From NCBI GenBank assembly GCA_963711495.1, contig CAVQEK010000004.1:868001-932000 (forward strand): a DNA stretch of 64,000 nucleotides, written 5' to 3'. Made by a program: the position numbers and the translations under genes. This document shows positions 27,901-35,810 of the stretch, piece after piece. This DNA is from CAVQEK01 sp963711495 (GTDB lineage: Bacteria > Bacteroidota > Bacteroidia > Cytophagales > Cyclobacteriaceae). Numbering within the stretch: position 1 is the first letter of the stretch; each line of letters opens with the position of its first letter. The notes beneath the pieces are model-generated. The model was not told the DNA's origin and did not search any database. It worked only from the letters and a program-made list of their open reading frames with translations.

Positions 27901-29991
27901 CCAAGACCTGATGAAATAGATTCGTGGTTTACTACATCATTCACTTTTATTACAAACAGTCCGCCGGGTTGGTCAATGTCACATGCGGGTCAATTCCCAG
28001 ATATTCAAAGTGAAGAATTGTTGTATGACCAGGACACCAGGCAATGGAAATTTAAATCATTTGAAACCCAAATCGGGGTAAAAACTTTTGGCCCGGACAA
28101 TACGGATAATACATATGGGAATGTAGAATTGCAGATTAATTCGACGCCATTTATTTATGAGACACGATTTTGTACCGACAATTCCATCAATCTGGTGGCT
28201 TTTGACCAATCTACAACACAACCTTATCTGGGAATAAAATTCGGCGTAGACGATATTCTCGATCGAAGAAGTTGTGGTCGTGTTCCGCAAGTTGTGAATA
28301 ATTTTCTCAAAAACGAGATTGAACAAAGTCTTTGGATTGAGAAATATATTGATGCGATCAAAGCGGGTGATGAAGTTTTACTTTTTTCAATTGGCAATGT
28401 TACCTACGATTCATGGCCAGCCAGTACAATTAGTAAATTAGAAGAGATTGGTGCTTCTGCAGACGTAATTAATGGCCTGGCAAATGGCTATCCATTTATT
28501 TTACTTGGTAAAAAAGGAGCGCAGCCGGGCTCTGCCCTCATGGTCACTCCTGATCTCACTTCTGCTATTGAGCCCAAAGCGCAAGAACTCAATCTGAACG
28601 AAACCATCAATGGAAGCTACAAGAATGGAACTGCCCAGAGTCCACGGATCGGGCCAGCATCTCAGTGGCATGAACTCAGTCTTCATCTGGAGACATCGGA
28701 TCAGCCGGTGACTGATCAGTATTCATTACAACTTTATGGCCTTAATAATCAGAATGTACCGGTAAAATTGATGGACAATATACAAGCATCCAATGTTGAT
28801 CTGACATCCATCAATCCTTTGATTTATCCTTACCTGTATCTTAAACTGAATACAGAAGATATTCAAAACCTGACACCCATTCAGCTTCGGCGATGGACAG
28901 TACTTTATGATAGGGTTCCGGAAGGGGTGTTGCTTTTTGATGAAGGTCAGCCAACTTCGGGGACCAATATACAAGAAGGCGATACACTGATGACCAATTT
29001 TAGTTTTGAAAATATTTCATCTTTGGATTTTCCGGATTCAATATTGGTCCAGTATACTTTATTTAATCAGGACCAGCGCAAATCATTGAGTGACACAATA
29101 AAAATTGCAGCTCCTGCTTCGGGACAGCAAAGCAACTTCAGGATCGTCAATGAAACCTTAGGTCGCGCCGGAAAAAATGATTTGACGGTATTTGCCAATC
29201 CGTATATTTTACAGGAACAAACTTACAACAACAACAGAATTGATCTTACGGATTACGCCAACATAGAAAGTGATCAAACCAATCCAATCTTAGAAGTTAC
29301 CGTAGATGGACAATTTATCATGGATGGTGATATTGTATCACCATCACCAGTCATCAAACTAAGGCTAAAGGATGAAAACAAAGTATTGCTCAAAAAAGAC
29401 ACAACCGGAGTTTCCCTGTATATTAAAAAACCGTGTGACAATTGTGCTTTTGAACGGATCAGTTTTTCTTCGCCGAGGGTTATTTGGACCCCCGCTACCG
29501 GAAATTCGGATTTTTCATTGGAGTACCAACCTGAAAACCTGCCTGACGGACTTTACACCATTAAAGCTCAGGCTACCGATGCCAGTGGCAATGTTTCGGG
29601 AACAGCTCCATATACGGTTCGATTTGAAGTGGTGAATGAATCACAGATAACTAATTTTTATCCTTATCCCAATCCTTTTTCTACGAACACAAGATTTGTT
29701 TTTACGCTCACAGGATCTGAAATCCCCGAGAACATAATCATTCAGATCATGACCATTTCCGGCAGAGTTGTGCGTGAAATCACACAGGATGAATTGGGAC
29801 CTGTCAAAATAGGCAATAACATTTCACAATATGCATGGGATGGCACCGATGAATTCGGCGATAAACTGGCAAATGGGGTATATCTATACCGTGTAAAAGT
29901 TCGCTTACACGGCCAAGAGATCAAACAGAGAGCAACTTCAGCCGACCGCGCTTTTAAGCATGGTATTGGGAAATTATATATTCTTCGTTGA
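24955..29991 (+). CDS. porU: Type IX secretion sortase PorU (C25 peptidase family)
   Basis: PorU is the surface cysteine protease that removes the C-terminal signal from type IX cargo and attaches it to anionic lipopolysaccharide. The protein of about 1,678 residues has a signal peptide, an N-terminal region typical of PorU ('YYKISTAEKGIYHITYDDLNAAGFP'), and a gingipain-like C25 peptidase domain with catalytic His about 638 in 'FFGHSGS' and Cys about 672 in 'VNGCNAGD'. Ig-like modules follow, then a C-terminal 'YPYPNPFS...NGVYLYRVKV' segment resembling type A secretion signals. I take the ATG at 24955 rather than the adjacent TTG. It is larger than the Porphyromonas protein, but both catalytic residues are intact. 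Confidence 0.95.
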   Translation: MKIKKTISSLLLLFLTSTSLFSQPFGNEWINFNQIYYKISTAEKGIYHITYDDLNAAGFPVTSIDPRKIQIFHRGVEQAIYVEGQLDARFDPSDYIDFYGEKNDGTLDAELYVNPDAQPHSYYNLYSDTTAYFLTWSLINNGKRMSAFKENNVNNLPAEPYQISKKLIIQTSDYSIGLHYPLGLPGAETYLSAFDYGEGWTGPLIQKGKYEDHTISGLSDKYGAGPPPTLDILFTGRNSLSHKAEILAGPSTTSLRKIGEVEFSFHYTKLYQDTLQWTDISSDGNLVVRVNDIGFDNAADALSISYIELNYAAQFLQNGAMDMEYHTISNSNNKSYLEIDGVTGQPAVFDITDPSNVGIIGFNQAGNKINGIVPATSVPRNLWVTSGRLPSPKIKKISFRKIIPTNNDYLIITHSYLRQAALGYSDPPKAYASYRASTAGGGYDTLLMNIGQLYNEFSYGETSSLAVYRFVRFMLSTGIPKYLFIIGKGLVPNYNFHRQNFATTEVRDLVPTGGFPGSDIVFSAGLNGTTHEPGISTGRLAANSAKQVAAYLNKIKEMESTPFKSLWRKEFIHLSGGKGASEQNLFLNYVDRFKAIAEGEYFGGNVTTKSKKTDNATELINISDLVNEGKAFITFFGHSGSTATDIEIGYVTNDALGYHNQGKYPIIIVNGCNAGDMYNATEGFGENWIVTADKGAIGFIAHTNIGLSSRLEKYTNLYYQVAYADSSFFGQGIGDVQKETCRRYLQTSIENPIDICQVQEMSLDGDPAFKMFNIKTPDFNITSDNVFVKSIDGQPVTVNSEKFNLGIIVQNYGAALYDSLQITVSRKLSNGNTIYLDTIQYKPVFYQDTIYYPINAVGTAGFGNNQFMVTLDPGHHFNEMDRTNNQATYDYFLPLGGTANLQPQNYAIVNQPAVNLIAQSLDLLMESRDFLLELDTTASFNSPVKQSINIKAHTLATWSVNLFRQFSAKDSLVFYWRSKYANPRPDEIDSWFTTSFTFITNSPPGWSMSHAGQFPDIQSEELLYDQDTRQWKFKSFETQIGVKTFGPDNTDNTYGNVELQINSTPFIYETRFCTDNSINLVAFDQSTTQPYLGIKFGVDDILDRRSCGRVPQVVNNFLKNEIEQSLWIEKYIDAIKAGDEVLLFSIGNVTYDSWPASTISKLEEIGASADVINGLANGYPFILLGKKGAQPGSALMVTPDLTSAIEPKAQELNLNETINGSYKNGTAQSPRIGPASQWHELSLHLETSDQPVTDQYSLQLYGLNNQNVPVKLMDNIQASNVDLTSINPLIYPYLYLKLNTEDIQNLTPIQLRRWTVLYDRVPEGVLLFDEGQPTSGTNIQEGDTLMTNFSFENISSLDFPDSILVQYTLFNQDQRKSLSDTIKIAAPASGQQSNFRIVNETLGRAGKNDLTVFANPYILQEQTYNNNRIDLTDYANIESDQTNPILEVTVDGQFIMDGDIVSPSPVIKLRLKDENKVLLKKDTTGVSLYIKKPCDNCAFERISFSSPRVIWTPATGNSDFSLEYQPENLPDGLYTIKAQATDASGNVSGTAPYTVRFEVVNESQITNFYPYPNPFSTNTRFVFTLTGSEIPENIIIQIMTISGRVVREITQDELGPVKIGNNISQYAWDGTDEFGDKLANGVYLYRVKVRLHGQEIKQRATSADRAFKHGIGKLYILR

Positions 29992-30059
29992 TATACCCGT
30001 TTTTAATGCTCATTGTTTATACGTGACTTTTGAATAAGAAGGGGGTTACAATTTCCTGT

Positions 30060-30317
30060 TCAAGTAAACAAGTTAGCCGGAAGTTGGATTTGATCAGTAT
30101 AAAATTTAATGCGGGAATGGTGTGGGTCCATAAGATCGATTTTTTCAATTTTATCCAGTTTGTGGTTGTAAAAAACTTCAACGTAAAACTGATCGAGTAA
30201 ATAGAGGTTGATCTTGTACCCATAATAACGAATAGATGTAACAAACAGGCCTTCGGTATACAGGACTTTAATTTTCTCATCGAGCGTCAATTCCAGAAAA
30301 TTCTCCGGTGTGATCAA
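30060..30317 (-). CDS. Small conserved protein, function unknown
   Basis: An 85-residue frame starting at TTG: 'ITPENFLELTLDEKIKVLYTEGLFVTSIRYY...'. The composition is protein-like, with alternating hydrophobic strands ('KINLYLLDQFYVEVFYN') and a charged C-terminal region, and it resembles short conserved proteins I associate with Bacteroidota, though I cannot name the family. The frame is open upstream for about 40 more codons without an ATG, so the start is uncertain. It is convergent with porU. Confidence 0.5.
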   Translation of the reverse strand: MITPENFLELTLDEKIKVLYTEGLFVTSIRYYGYKINLYLLDQFYVEVFYNHKLDKIEKIDLMDPHHSRIKFYTDQIQLPANLFT

Positions 30318-30955
30318 TTTGTATTTATCTTTAAAATTAAAATCTATCCATTTCTTTATGAACCATTTTCTCTTTGAATGTGGCCCGTTACAAGCGTTAA
30401 ATATGATTCATATAATTTTGTAACGCCAATTAATCCCGCGGTGTTGCAGTTTGACTGACCTTAGATTTCATTTTATGAGTCTTAAGATTCATAGGGGTTA
30501 TTATCCTGCTTCGTCCATTGTTTTTACCTTTGAGATTAAACAAACATTCATAAAACGCAAAGGATTTTAAGTTTCAACCGGTATTCCATGAGTTGCCGAA
30601 ACTTTCATTAAGCACTAAATCTATTTTATTATTCAATAATTTCTTAGTCAAAAATTATTGATCTCCCTCAGGAAATCAAAATGTTATTTCATTTATATTA
30701 TTACATGGAGTCAGTCGCAATGAGCACATTTTGAAAAAAACTTAATCGTCGACCAGAAGGCCGTATATAAAATCAATGGATACAAGCATTTACAGTATGA
30801 ACGAATTTTAGTATATTCCCGGAAATCTATAAAATCGTGTCATCACAATTTTTTCCGTAGATTAGCATAAAAAATGATACTTTTGATATATTTACCACGA
30901 GAAAAACTAATCCTGAATTCTATTTTGTAAATTATAAAACCGGAAAGACATCATT
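30318..30955. other. Long intergenic region with promoter-like words, no gene seen
   Basis: 638 bp without a supported gene. It contains a near-perfect 18-bp palindrome at 30475-30492, a near-match to the ATGAT-N4-ATCAT dyad at 30404-30417, and two exact TAnnTTTG words (TACCTTTG at 30525-30532 and TACTTTTG at 30878-30885). The second is 71 bp before the lipoprotein start and is a plausible promoter for it; the first could drive a small RNA. No tRNA-like fold is visible. Confidence 0.4.
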
Positions 30956-31858
30956 ATGAATACCAGAACTATAAACCAGGTCAGCGCAAAAATTTTGATG
31001 GCTGCAATTCTGGCAGTTTTTGTGGCTTGTGGAACCAATAAGAAAAAAGAAGAGACTACTTCTCAGGAATATTCCGAAGCTGCAAATCAGCTTAAAGAAA
31101 AGGTAGAGAAAGCAATTTATAATATTCCTCCCCCCTCACAAATACCATATATTATTGAGAGTACTGGAGCCGATTTCAATCCCAATATTATTAATGATTC
31201 CAAAAAATATGAATCATATCTGGTCTCACCTAAAAAGGCCGCTTTTAATTTGGGCGTATATGCTACAGATATCGGATATCTGAGTAGTTATGACAAAACC
31301 CAGGAAGCACTCAATTACATGGATGTATGTCTTAAACTCACAGATGCTGTTGGCGCACAGGATGCTGTTGACTTAAATATTCTGAAACGCTTTGAACAAA
31401 ATTTATCTAAACCCGATAGTCTTGGCGCCATCATCAACGAAGTTATTGATAATAGTGATAAATATCTTCAACAAAACGAGCGTGCCAATGTTGCTGCCAT
31501 GGTGGTAAGCGGTACTTTCATTGAGGCATTATATATTGCGACACAACTCATCGCCACTTATCCGAAAGATATGTTATCTACCGACCAGCGAATGACCATC
31601 CTGAGTCCCTTGGTACAAATGTTGGCTAAAGAGAAAGAGCCACTTGCCGATGTTGTATCTTTATTAAAAAGCATCGATGAAAAAGATGATTGGATAGTTG
31701 CAACCACAAATAGTATGGAGGAATTATATGATAATTATAAATCCTTCGACCCCATGGAAAAGATAAGCCAGGGAAAAGGGAATGAAGTGTTGAATGATCA
31801 GACTTTGGAAAGATTCACAAAGCAAGTGGCTTCGATCAGGTCGAATATTGTCTATTAA
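30956..31858 (+). CDS. Putative lipoprotein, function unknown
   Basis: A 300-residue protein with a lipoprotein signal: 'KILMAAILAVFVACGTNKKK', the lipobox cysteine lying after 'FVA'. The mature part is mostly helical and acidic/lysine-rich at the start, with no motif I recognise. It contains 'AAFNLGVYATDIGYLSSYDKTQEALNYMDVCLKLTDAVG', suggesting a helical-bundle or TPR-like fold. A terminator follows directly, so it is probably monocistronic. It lies upstream of the ABC transporter gene on the same strand, but the terminator argues against co-transcription. Confidence 0.75.
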   Translation: MNTRTINQVSAKILMAAILAVFVACGTNKKKEETTSQEYSEAANQLKEKVEKAIYNIPPPSQIPYIIESTGADFNPNIINDSKKYESYLVSPKKAAFNLGVYATDIGYLSSYDKTQEALNYMDVCLKLTDAVGAQDAVDLNILKRFEQNLSKPDSLGAIINEVIDNSDKYLQQNERANVAAMVVSGTFIEALYIATQLIATYPKDMLSTDQRMTILSPLVQMLAKEKEPLADVVSLLKSIDEKDDWIVATTNSMEELYDNYKSFDPMEKISQGKGNEVLNDQTLERFTKQVASIRSNIVY

Positions 31859-31880
31859 ACATTAAAATTGAAAAGATAGA

Positions 31881-31916
31881 AAAGTATTGGAGTACTGGCT
31901 TCAATACTTTTTTTTT
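31881..31916 (+). terminator. Intrinsic terminator after the lipoprotein gene
   Basis: AAAGTATTG (31881-31889) pairs perfectly with CAATACTTT (31902-31910) around a 12-nt loop, and is followed by T6. Confidence 0.85.
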
Positions 31917-31945
31917 ATCTTAATTTTTAACACGACTTCTTTACG

Positions 31946-33667
31946 ATGAGTAAACAACTTCTTGAAGCCATCATACGATTGTTTGCATTTTTCGTACGCA
32001 TCGACGGTATTTCGGAACGGGAGCGATCAAGAATGGAAAAGATGTTGACATCACGTCTTAATCAGTTGGCGGTAGAAAAATTTATGGCATTATTTGATGA
32101 ACTCACCGAAAACAGGCCTAAAGACCAGTTATCAGCGATTGACCGGAAATTCAGTTTGCAGGAGGTGGAAGAGCTTTGTGATCGAATCAATGCTGAACTT
32201 ACACATCAACAGAAAATTGTCATCACCATCGAATTGGTACAACTAATTTTTGCAGATGAAATTCTTTCAGCCAAAGAAGAGGATGCATATCAAAAAATTG
32301 GTGAATCGCTCAATATCGATACAAATGAACTTGAACTGATCAGATTGTTTGTGACCGCACAGGAATTGGAGGCTTTTAATAGTGCTTCAATATTAATCAT
32401 CCAAAAAAATAATACCCAAATCCCAGTCGACTGCCAAAGAATTATAACTGGAGAATTTCATGGGCTTTTAGCCATTTTACACCTCCAATCCATCAAAACT
32501 TTTTTTATCCGCTATCTGGGAAATTCGGCCATTTTTATCAATCAGGTTACTGTCGAATCTGGCGGTATAGCTGTCTTTAGTACCGGAAGTACTATCCGGG
32601 GGGAAAAGATACCGACCATTTATTACAGTGATATTCTGGGACAGTTTAGAATGGATTCTCACGAAAAACAGATTTGTTTTGAGGTGAAGAATATCAGTTA
32701 TCGGTTTAAAAATGGACAGGTCGGAATACACCCGCTGACTTTCACGGAAAATAATGGCCAGTTAATTGGTATCATGGGAGCAAGTGGATCAGGAAAATCA
32801 ACCTTGATCAATATATTGAATGAAGAGGGAAAACCCACAGGGGGCACAGTCCTGATCAATGGCATCAATATGCATCGGGAACCAAGGAAAATAAAGGGAT
32901 TGATTGGCTATGTGCCGCAGGATGATTTGCTTATTGAAGAACTTACAGTATTCGAAAATCTTTATTACGCAGCCTGTCTATGTTTCCGCAAACTGGATAA
33001 AATGTCGATTATCCGTTTGGTCGATAAAACATTGGGTAATCTTGGGCTGATGGACGTGAAAGACTTAAAAGTTGGCAATCCATTGCAAAAGGTCATCAGC
33101 GGAGGGCAGCGGAAAAGGCTTAATATTGGCCTGGAATTATTGCGCGAACCAATGATTCTTTTTGTTGATGAGCCAACTTCCGGACTGTCGTCACGGGATT
33201 CCGAGAATATTATGGACCTTCTGAAAGAATTAAGCTTGAAGGGTAAGCTGGTTTTTACGGTAATCCACCAGCCTTCATCCGATATATTCAAAATGTTCGA
33301 TAAACTGCTTATTATGGATGTGGGCGGTTATCCTGTGTATTATGGCAATCCGGTAGAGGCAGTTGTATATTTTAAAGCAAGGACCAATATACTCGACAGG
33401 CAGACGGGATCTTGTCCCGAATGCGGCAACATTAATCCGGAGCAAATTTTTAATATTATTGAAACCCGGATGGTGGATGAATTTGGTAATATCACAGATA
33501 GAAGAAAAACGATGCCGGCTACCTGGTATGAATATTATCAGAAATACATAAAAATACCAGAAGCCGAAAAGATCAGCGAACTCCCCGTGCTCTTTTCTGA
33601 AAATTCCGGGAAAATTCAGACAATTACATATTTATACCATAAGGGATATAAAATCAAAACTGGCTGA
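31946..33667 (+). CDS. TerB-like/ABCG-type ABC transporter, ATP-binding part (5' part of a frameshifted gene)
   Basis: This frame carries a TerB-like helical domain (about 1-145), a short beta-rich segment (about 150-235), and an ABCG-type nucleotide-binding domain with Walker A GASGSGKST (about 278-286), signature 'SGGQRKRL' and Walker B 'MILFVDEPTSGL', then a CPEC motif. In related Bacteroidota proteins the same polypeptide continues into an ABC-2 permease. Here the frame ends at TGA (33665-33667), while the permease homology resumes in the +1 frame from about 33609. The switch point is GGGAAAATTC at 33608-33617, where reading AAA rather than AAAA restores 'SGK-FRQLHIYTIRDIKSKLA'. The substrate is unknown. 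Confidence 0.88.
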   Translation: MSKQLLEAIIRLFAFFVRIDGISERERSRMEKMLTSRLNQLAVEKFMALFDELTENRPKDQLSAIDRKFSLQEVEELCDRINAELTHQQKIVITIELVQLIFADEILSAKEEDAYQKIGESLNIDTNELELIRLFVTAQELEAFNSASILIIQKNNTQIPVDCQRIITGEFHGLLAILHLQSIKTFFIRYLGNSAIFINQVTVESGGIAVFSTGSTIRGEKIPTIYYSDILGQFRMDSHEKQICFEVKNISYRFKNGQVGIHPLTFTENNGQLIGIMGASGSGKSTLINILNEEGKPTGGTVLINGINMHREPRKIKGLIGYVPQDDLLIEELTVFENLYYAACLCFRKLDKMSIIRLVDKTLGNLGLMDVKDLKVGNPLQKVISGGQRKRLNIGLELLREPMILFVDEPTSGLSSRDSENIMDLLKELSLKGKLVFTVIHQPSSDIFKMFDKLLIMDVGGYPVYYGNPVEAVVYFKARTNILDRQTGSCPECGNINPEQIFNIIETRMVDEFGNITDRRKTMPATWYEYYQKYIKIPEAEKISELPVLFSENSGKIQTITYLYHKGYKIKTG

Positions 33668-35021
33668 TCGACAATATTTATTAATTAATTTTTTAGAAGC
33701 GCCATTGCTTGCTGTCATCCTGGCGGCCTTGGTCAGATATCAAGGTAGTGATAAGTTTTCATCCTCAACGTATATTTTTCAGGACAATATGAATATCCCG
33801 GCTTATATTTTCATGAGTGTCATTGTGGCTTTATTCGTAGGGATGATTGTGAGTGCTGAGGAAATATTCAATGACAGAAAAATATTGAAGAAGGAAGCTT
33901 ATCTCGATTTGAGCAGACTCAGCTATCTTTTGTCTAAAATGTTTATTTTATTTCTGATCACAGCCATTCAAATGTTCACTTTTGTATTGATTGGCAATTA
34001 CATTTTAGAGATCAAAGGCATGCTCTTTATTTATTGGCTTGTTTTATTTTCGGCTGGTTGTTTTGCCAATTTATTGGGGCTGAATATTTCGTCAGCATTC
34101 AATTCGGTTGTGACCATTTATATTATAATTCCCATTTTACTTATCCCTCAAATTTTACTGAGTGGCGTGGTGGTACGGTTTGATCAATTAAATCCACTTT
34201 TCGGGTCAAAATCTCGTGTACCACTGATCGGAGACCTCATGACTTCTCGCTGGGCTTATGAAGCATTGATGGTCAGTCAATTCAAAGACAATAAATTTGA
34301 ACGTATTTTTTATCAATACGACAAAGAGATAGCCATGGCTGACTACCAAAATGTTTACTATTTGCCCGAGTTGGAAAGTAAGCTTGAATATGCATTTTTA
34401 AACCGCGATGTGAAAACGAAAAATGTCAGCATGTTGGTAGATCATTATATTGATGTGCTGAACCACGAATTGCCGGGCACCTTAAACCAGATTGATTCAA
34501 ATACGGGCAATGACACTGCAATGATTGATCGTAAAAATCTGGATTCGGCGCTGTTCCGGTCAATTCAGCGAAAGTTGGAGATTCTGAGAAAAATGTATGT
34601 TAATCGCCAGAGTTTGGCGCGAGACACCCGGCAAAAAATTATCGCCTCGATGACCGAATCACCAAAAAAAACATCTTCGTACCAGCAATTCAAAAAAGCG
34701 TATACCAATGAAAAAGTAACTTCCCTGGTTTGTCAAAATCAAGAGAAAGATCGTATCATCGTACAAAATAAATCCCTTGTTCAAATGATCTATCCGATCT
34801 ACAAAGATCCGGATCCTGAGAATTTTTTTGATTTTCGTGCCCAATTTTTTGTGCACAAAAAGTATTTTGCAGGTGTATTATTTGATACGCCGATGTTTAA
34901 TTGTGCAATTATTTGGTTGATGACTCTTTTTTTATGTATCACGTTGTATTTTGATCTCCTGAGGAAACTGGTGAACCCGGATGTCAGGAAAATTAAAACA
35001 CTTGCCCAACAAAAAACCTGA
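33609..35021 (+). CDS. ABC-2 type permease part of the same transporter (3' part after frameshift)
   Basis: Continuation of the preceding transporter in the +1 frame. It overlaps the first frame from 33609 to 33667 and has no good start codon of its own, which argues for one original gene of about 1,025 residues. 'KLADRQYLLINFLEAPLLAVILA' begins the membrane domain, and 'VSAEEIFNDRKILKKEAYLDLSRLSYLLSK' is the conserved cytoplasmic loop of ABCG-like permeases, with about six transmembrane segments overall, the last at about 34870-34960. The frameshift could be a real mutation, a recoding event or an assembly error. The YdcF-like gene begins 15 bp after the stop. Confidence 0.8.
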   Translation, partial: GKFRQLHIYTIRDIKSKLADRQYLLINFLEAPLLAVILAALVRYQGSDKFSSSTYIFQDNMNIPAYIFMSVIVALFVGMIVSAEEIFNDRKILKKEAYLDLSRLSYLLSKMFILFLITAIQMFTFVLIGNYILEIKGMLFIYWLVLFSAGCFANLLGLNISSAFNSVVTIYIIIPILLIPQILLSGVVVRFDQLNPLFGSKSRVPLIGDLMTSRWAYEALMVSQFKDNKFERIFYQYDKEIAMADYQNVYYLPELESKLEYAFLNRDVKTKNVSMLVDHYIDVLNHELPGTLNQIDSNTGNDTAMIDRKNLDSALFRSIQRKLEILRKMYVNRQSLARDTRQKIIASMTESPKKTSSYQQFKKAYTNEKVTSLVCQNQEKDRIIVQNKSLVQMIYPIYKDPDPENFFDFRAQFFVHKKYFAGVLFDTPMFNCAIIWLMTLFLCITLYFDLLRKLVNPDVRKIKTLAQQKT

Positions 35022-35036
35022 CAAAAGGAATAAAAG

Positions 35037-35807
35037 ATGTTTTTTATTTTATCCAAAATGCTTTTTTTCTTCATCAAACCATTCAATGTGATTGCCCTTC
35101 TTTTATTGGCATCCTTCCTGATAAGAAACAAACATTGGACAAGAAATTGCAGGGTGGTTGCTTTGGTCCTGTTTCTATTTTTTACCAATGGATTCATTTT
35201 TAATGAATTATTGTTGCGCTGGGAAAAACCAGCCATACCCATTGCCGATCTCCGGGGTCAATACGATTTTGGCATTGTGCTGGGAGGCACAACCGATACC
35301 GAAAGAACACCCAAGGATCGTCTGTTTTTCTTCAAGGGGGCCGAACGCGTCACCCACGCGCTGCGTTTGTATAAAGCCGGTAAAATACGTCATATTTTGT
35401 TTACCGGAGGAAATTCTAAATTGTTTGAAGATCCGGAAAAAGACAATATTCCCATTTATAATTTCTATGTGATGTGTGGAGTTCGGCCTGAGGATATAAT
35501 TATTGAGAATAAGTCACGAAACACCCATGAAAACGCCTTGTTTGTAAAAGAACTAATGGATTCAAGTAGCCTGCAACAACGCCATATTCTGATCACTTCC
35601 GCTTTTCACATGCGTCGGGCAGAGGCTTGTTTCAGAAAGGTGGGATTGAAAATTATTGGTTTTCCAACAGATTTTTACACGTCGTTACCGAAAGATCGTT
35701 ATAGCATCAACGGTTTCATTCCTTCAGTGACTGTTCTGGCAAACTGGGATTTTTTTATTAAAGAGTTGATCGGTTACGTGGCCTATTCGGTTATGGGTTA
35801 TATATAA
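35037..35807 (+). CDS. ElyC/SanA/YdcF (DUF218) family membrane protein
   Basis: A 256-residue protein with two N-terminal transmembrane segments ('FNVIALLLLASFLI', 'VVALVLFLFFTNGFIF') and a DUF218 Rossmann-like domain: 'YDFGIVLGGTTDTE', 'HILFTGGNS', 'SRNTHENALFVKE', 'ILITSAFHMRRAEACFRK'. Members of this family are linked to envelope integrity and peptidoglycan precursor metabolism in Escherichia, but the biochemical activity is not settled. It follows the ABC permease by 15 bp with AAAAGGAA upstream, so the genes are probably one operon. It is convergent with the aldehyde dehydrogenase gene, 3 bp apart. Confidence 0.88.
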   Translation: MFFILSKMLFFFIKPFNVIALLLLASFLIRNKHWTRNCRVVALVLFLFFTNGFIFNELLLRWEKPAIPIADLRGQYDFGIVLGGTTDTERTPKDRLFFFKGAERVTHALRLYKAGKIRHILFTGGNSKLFEDPEKDNIPIYNFYVMCGVRPEDIIIENKSRNTHENALFVKELMDSSSLQQRHILITSAFHMRRAEACFRKVGLKIIGFPTDFYTSLPKDRYSINGFIPSVTVLANWDFFIKELIGYVAYSVMGYI

Positions 35808-35810
35808 TTT

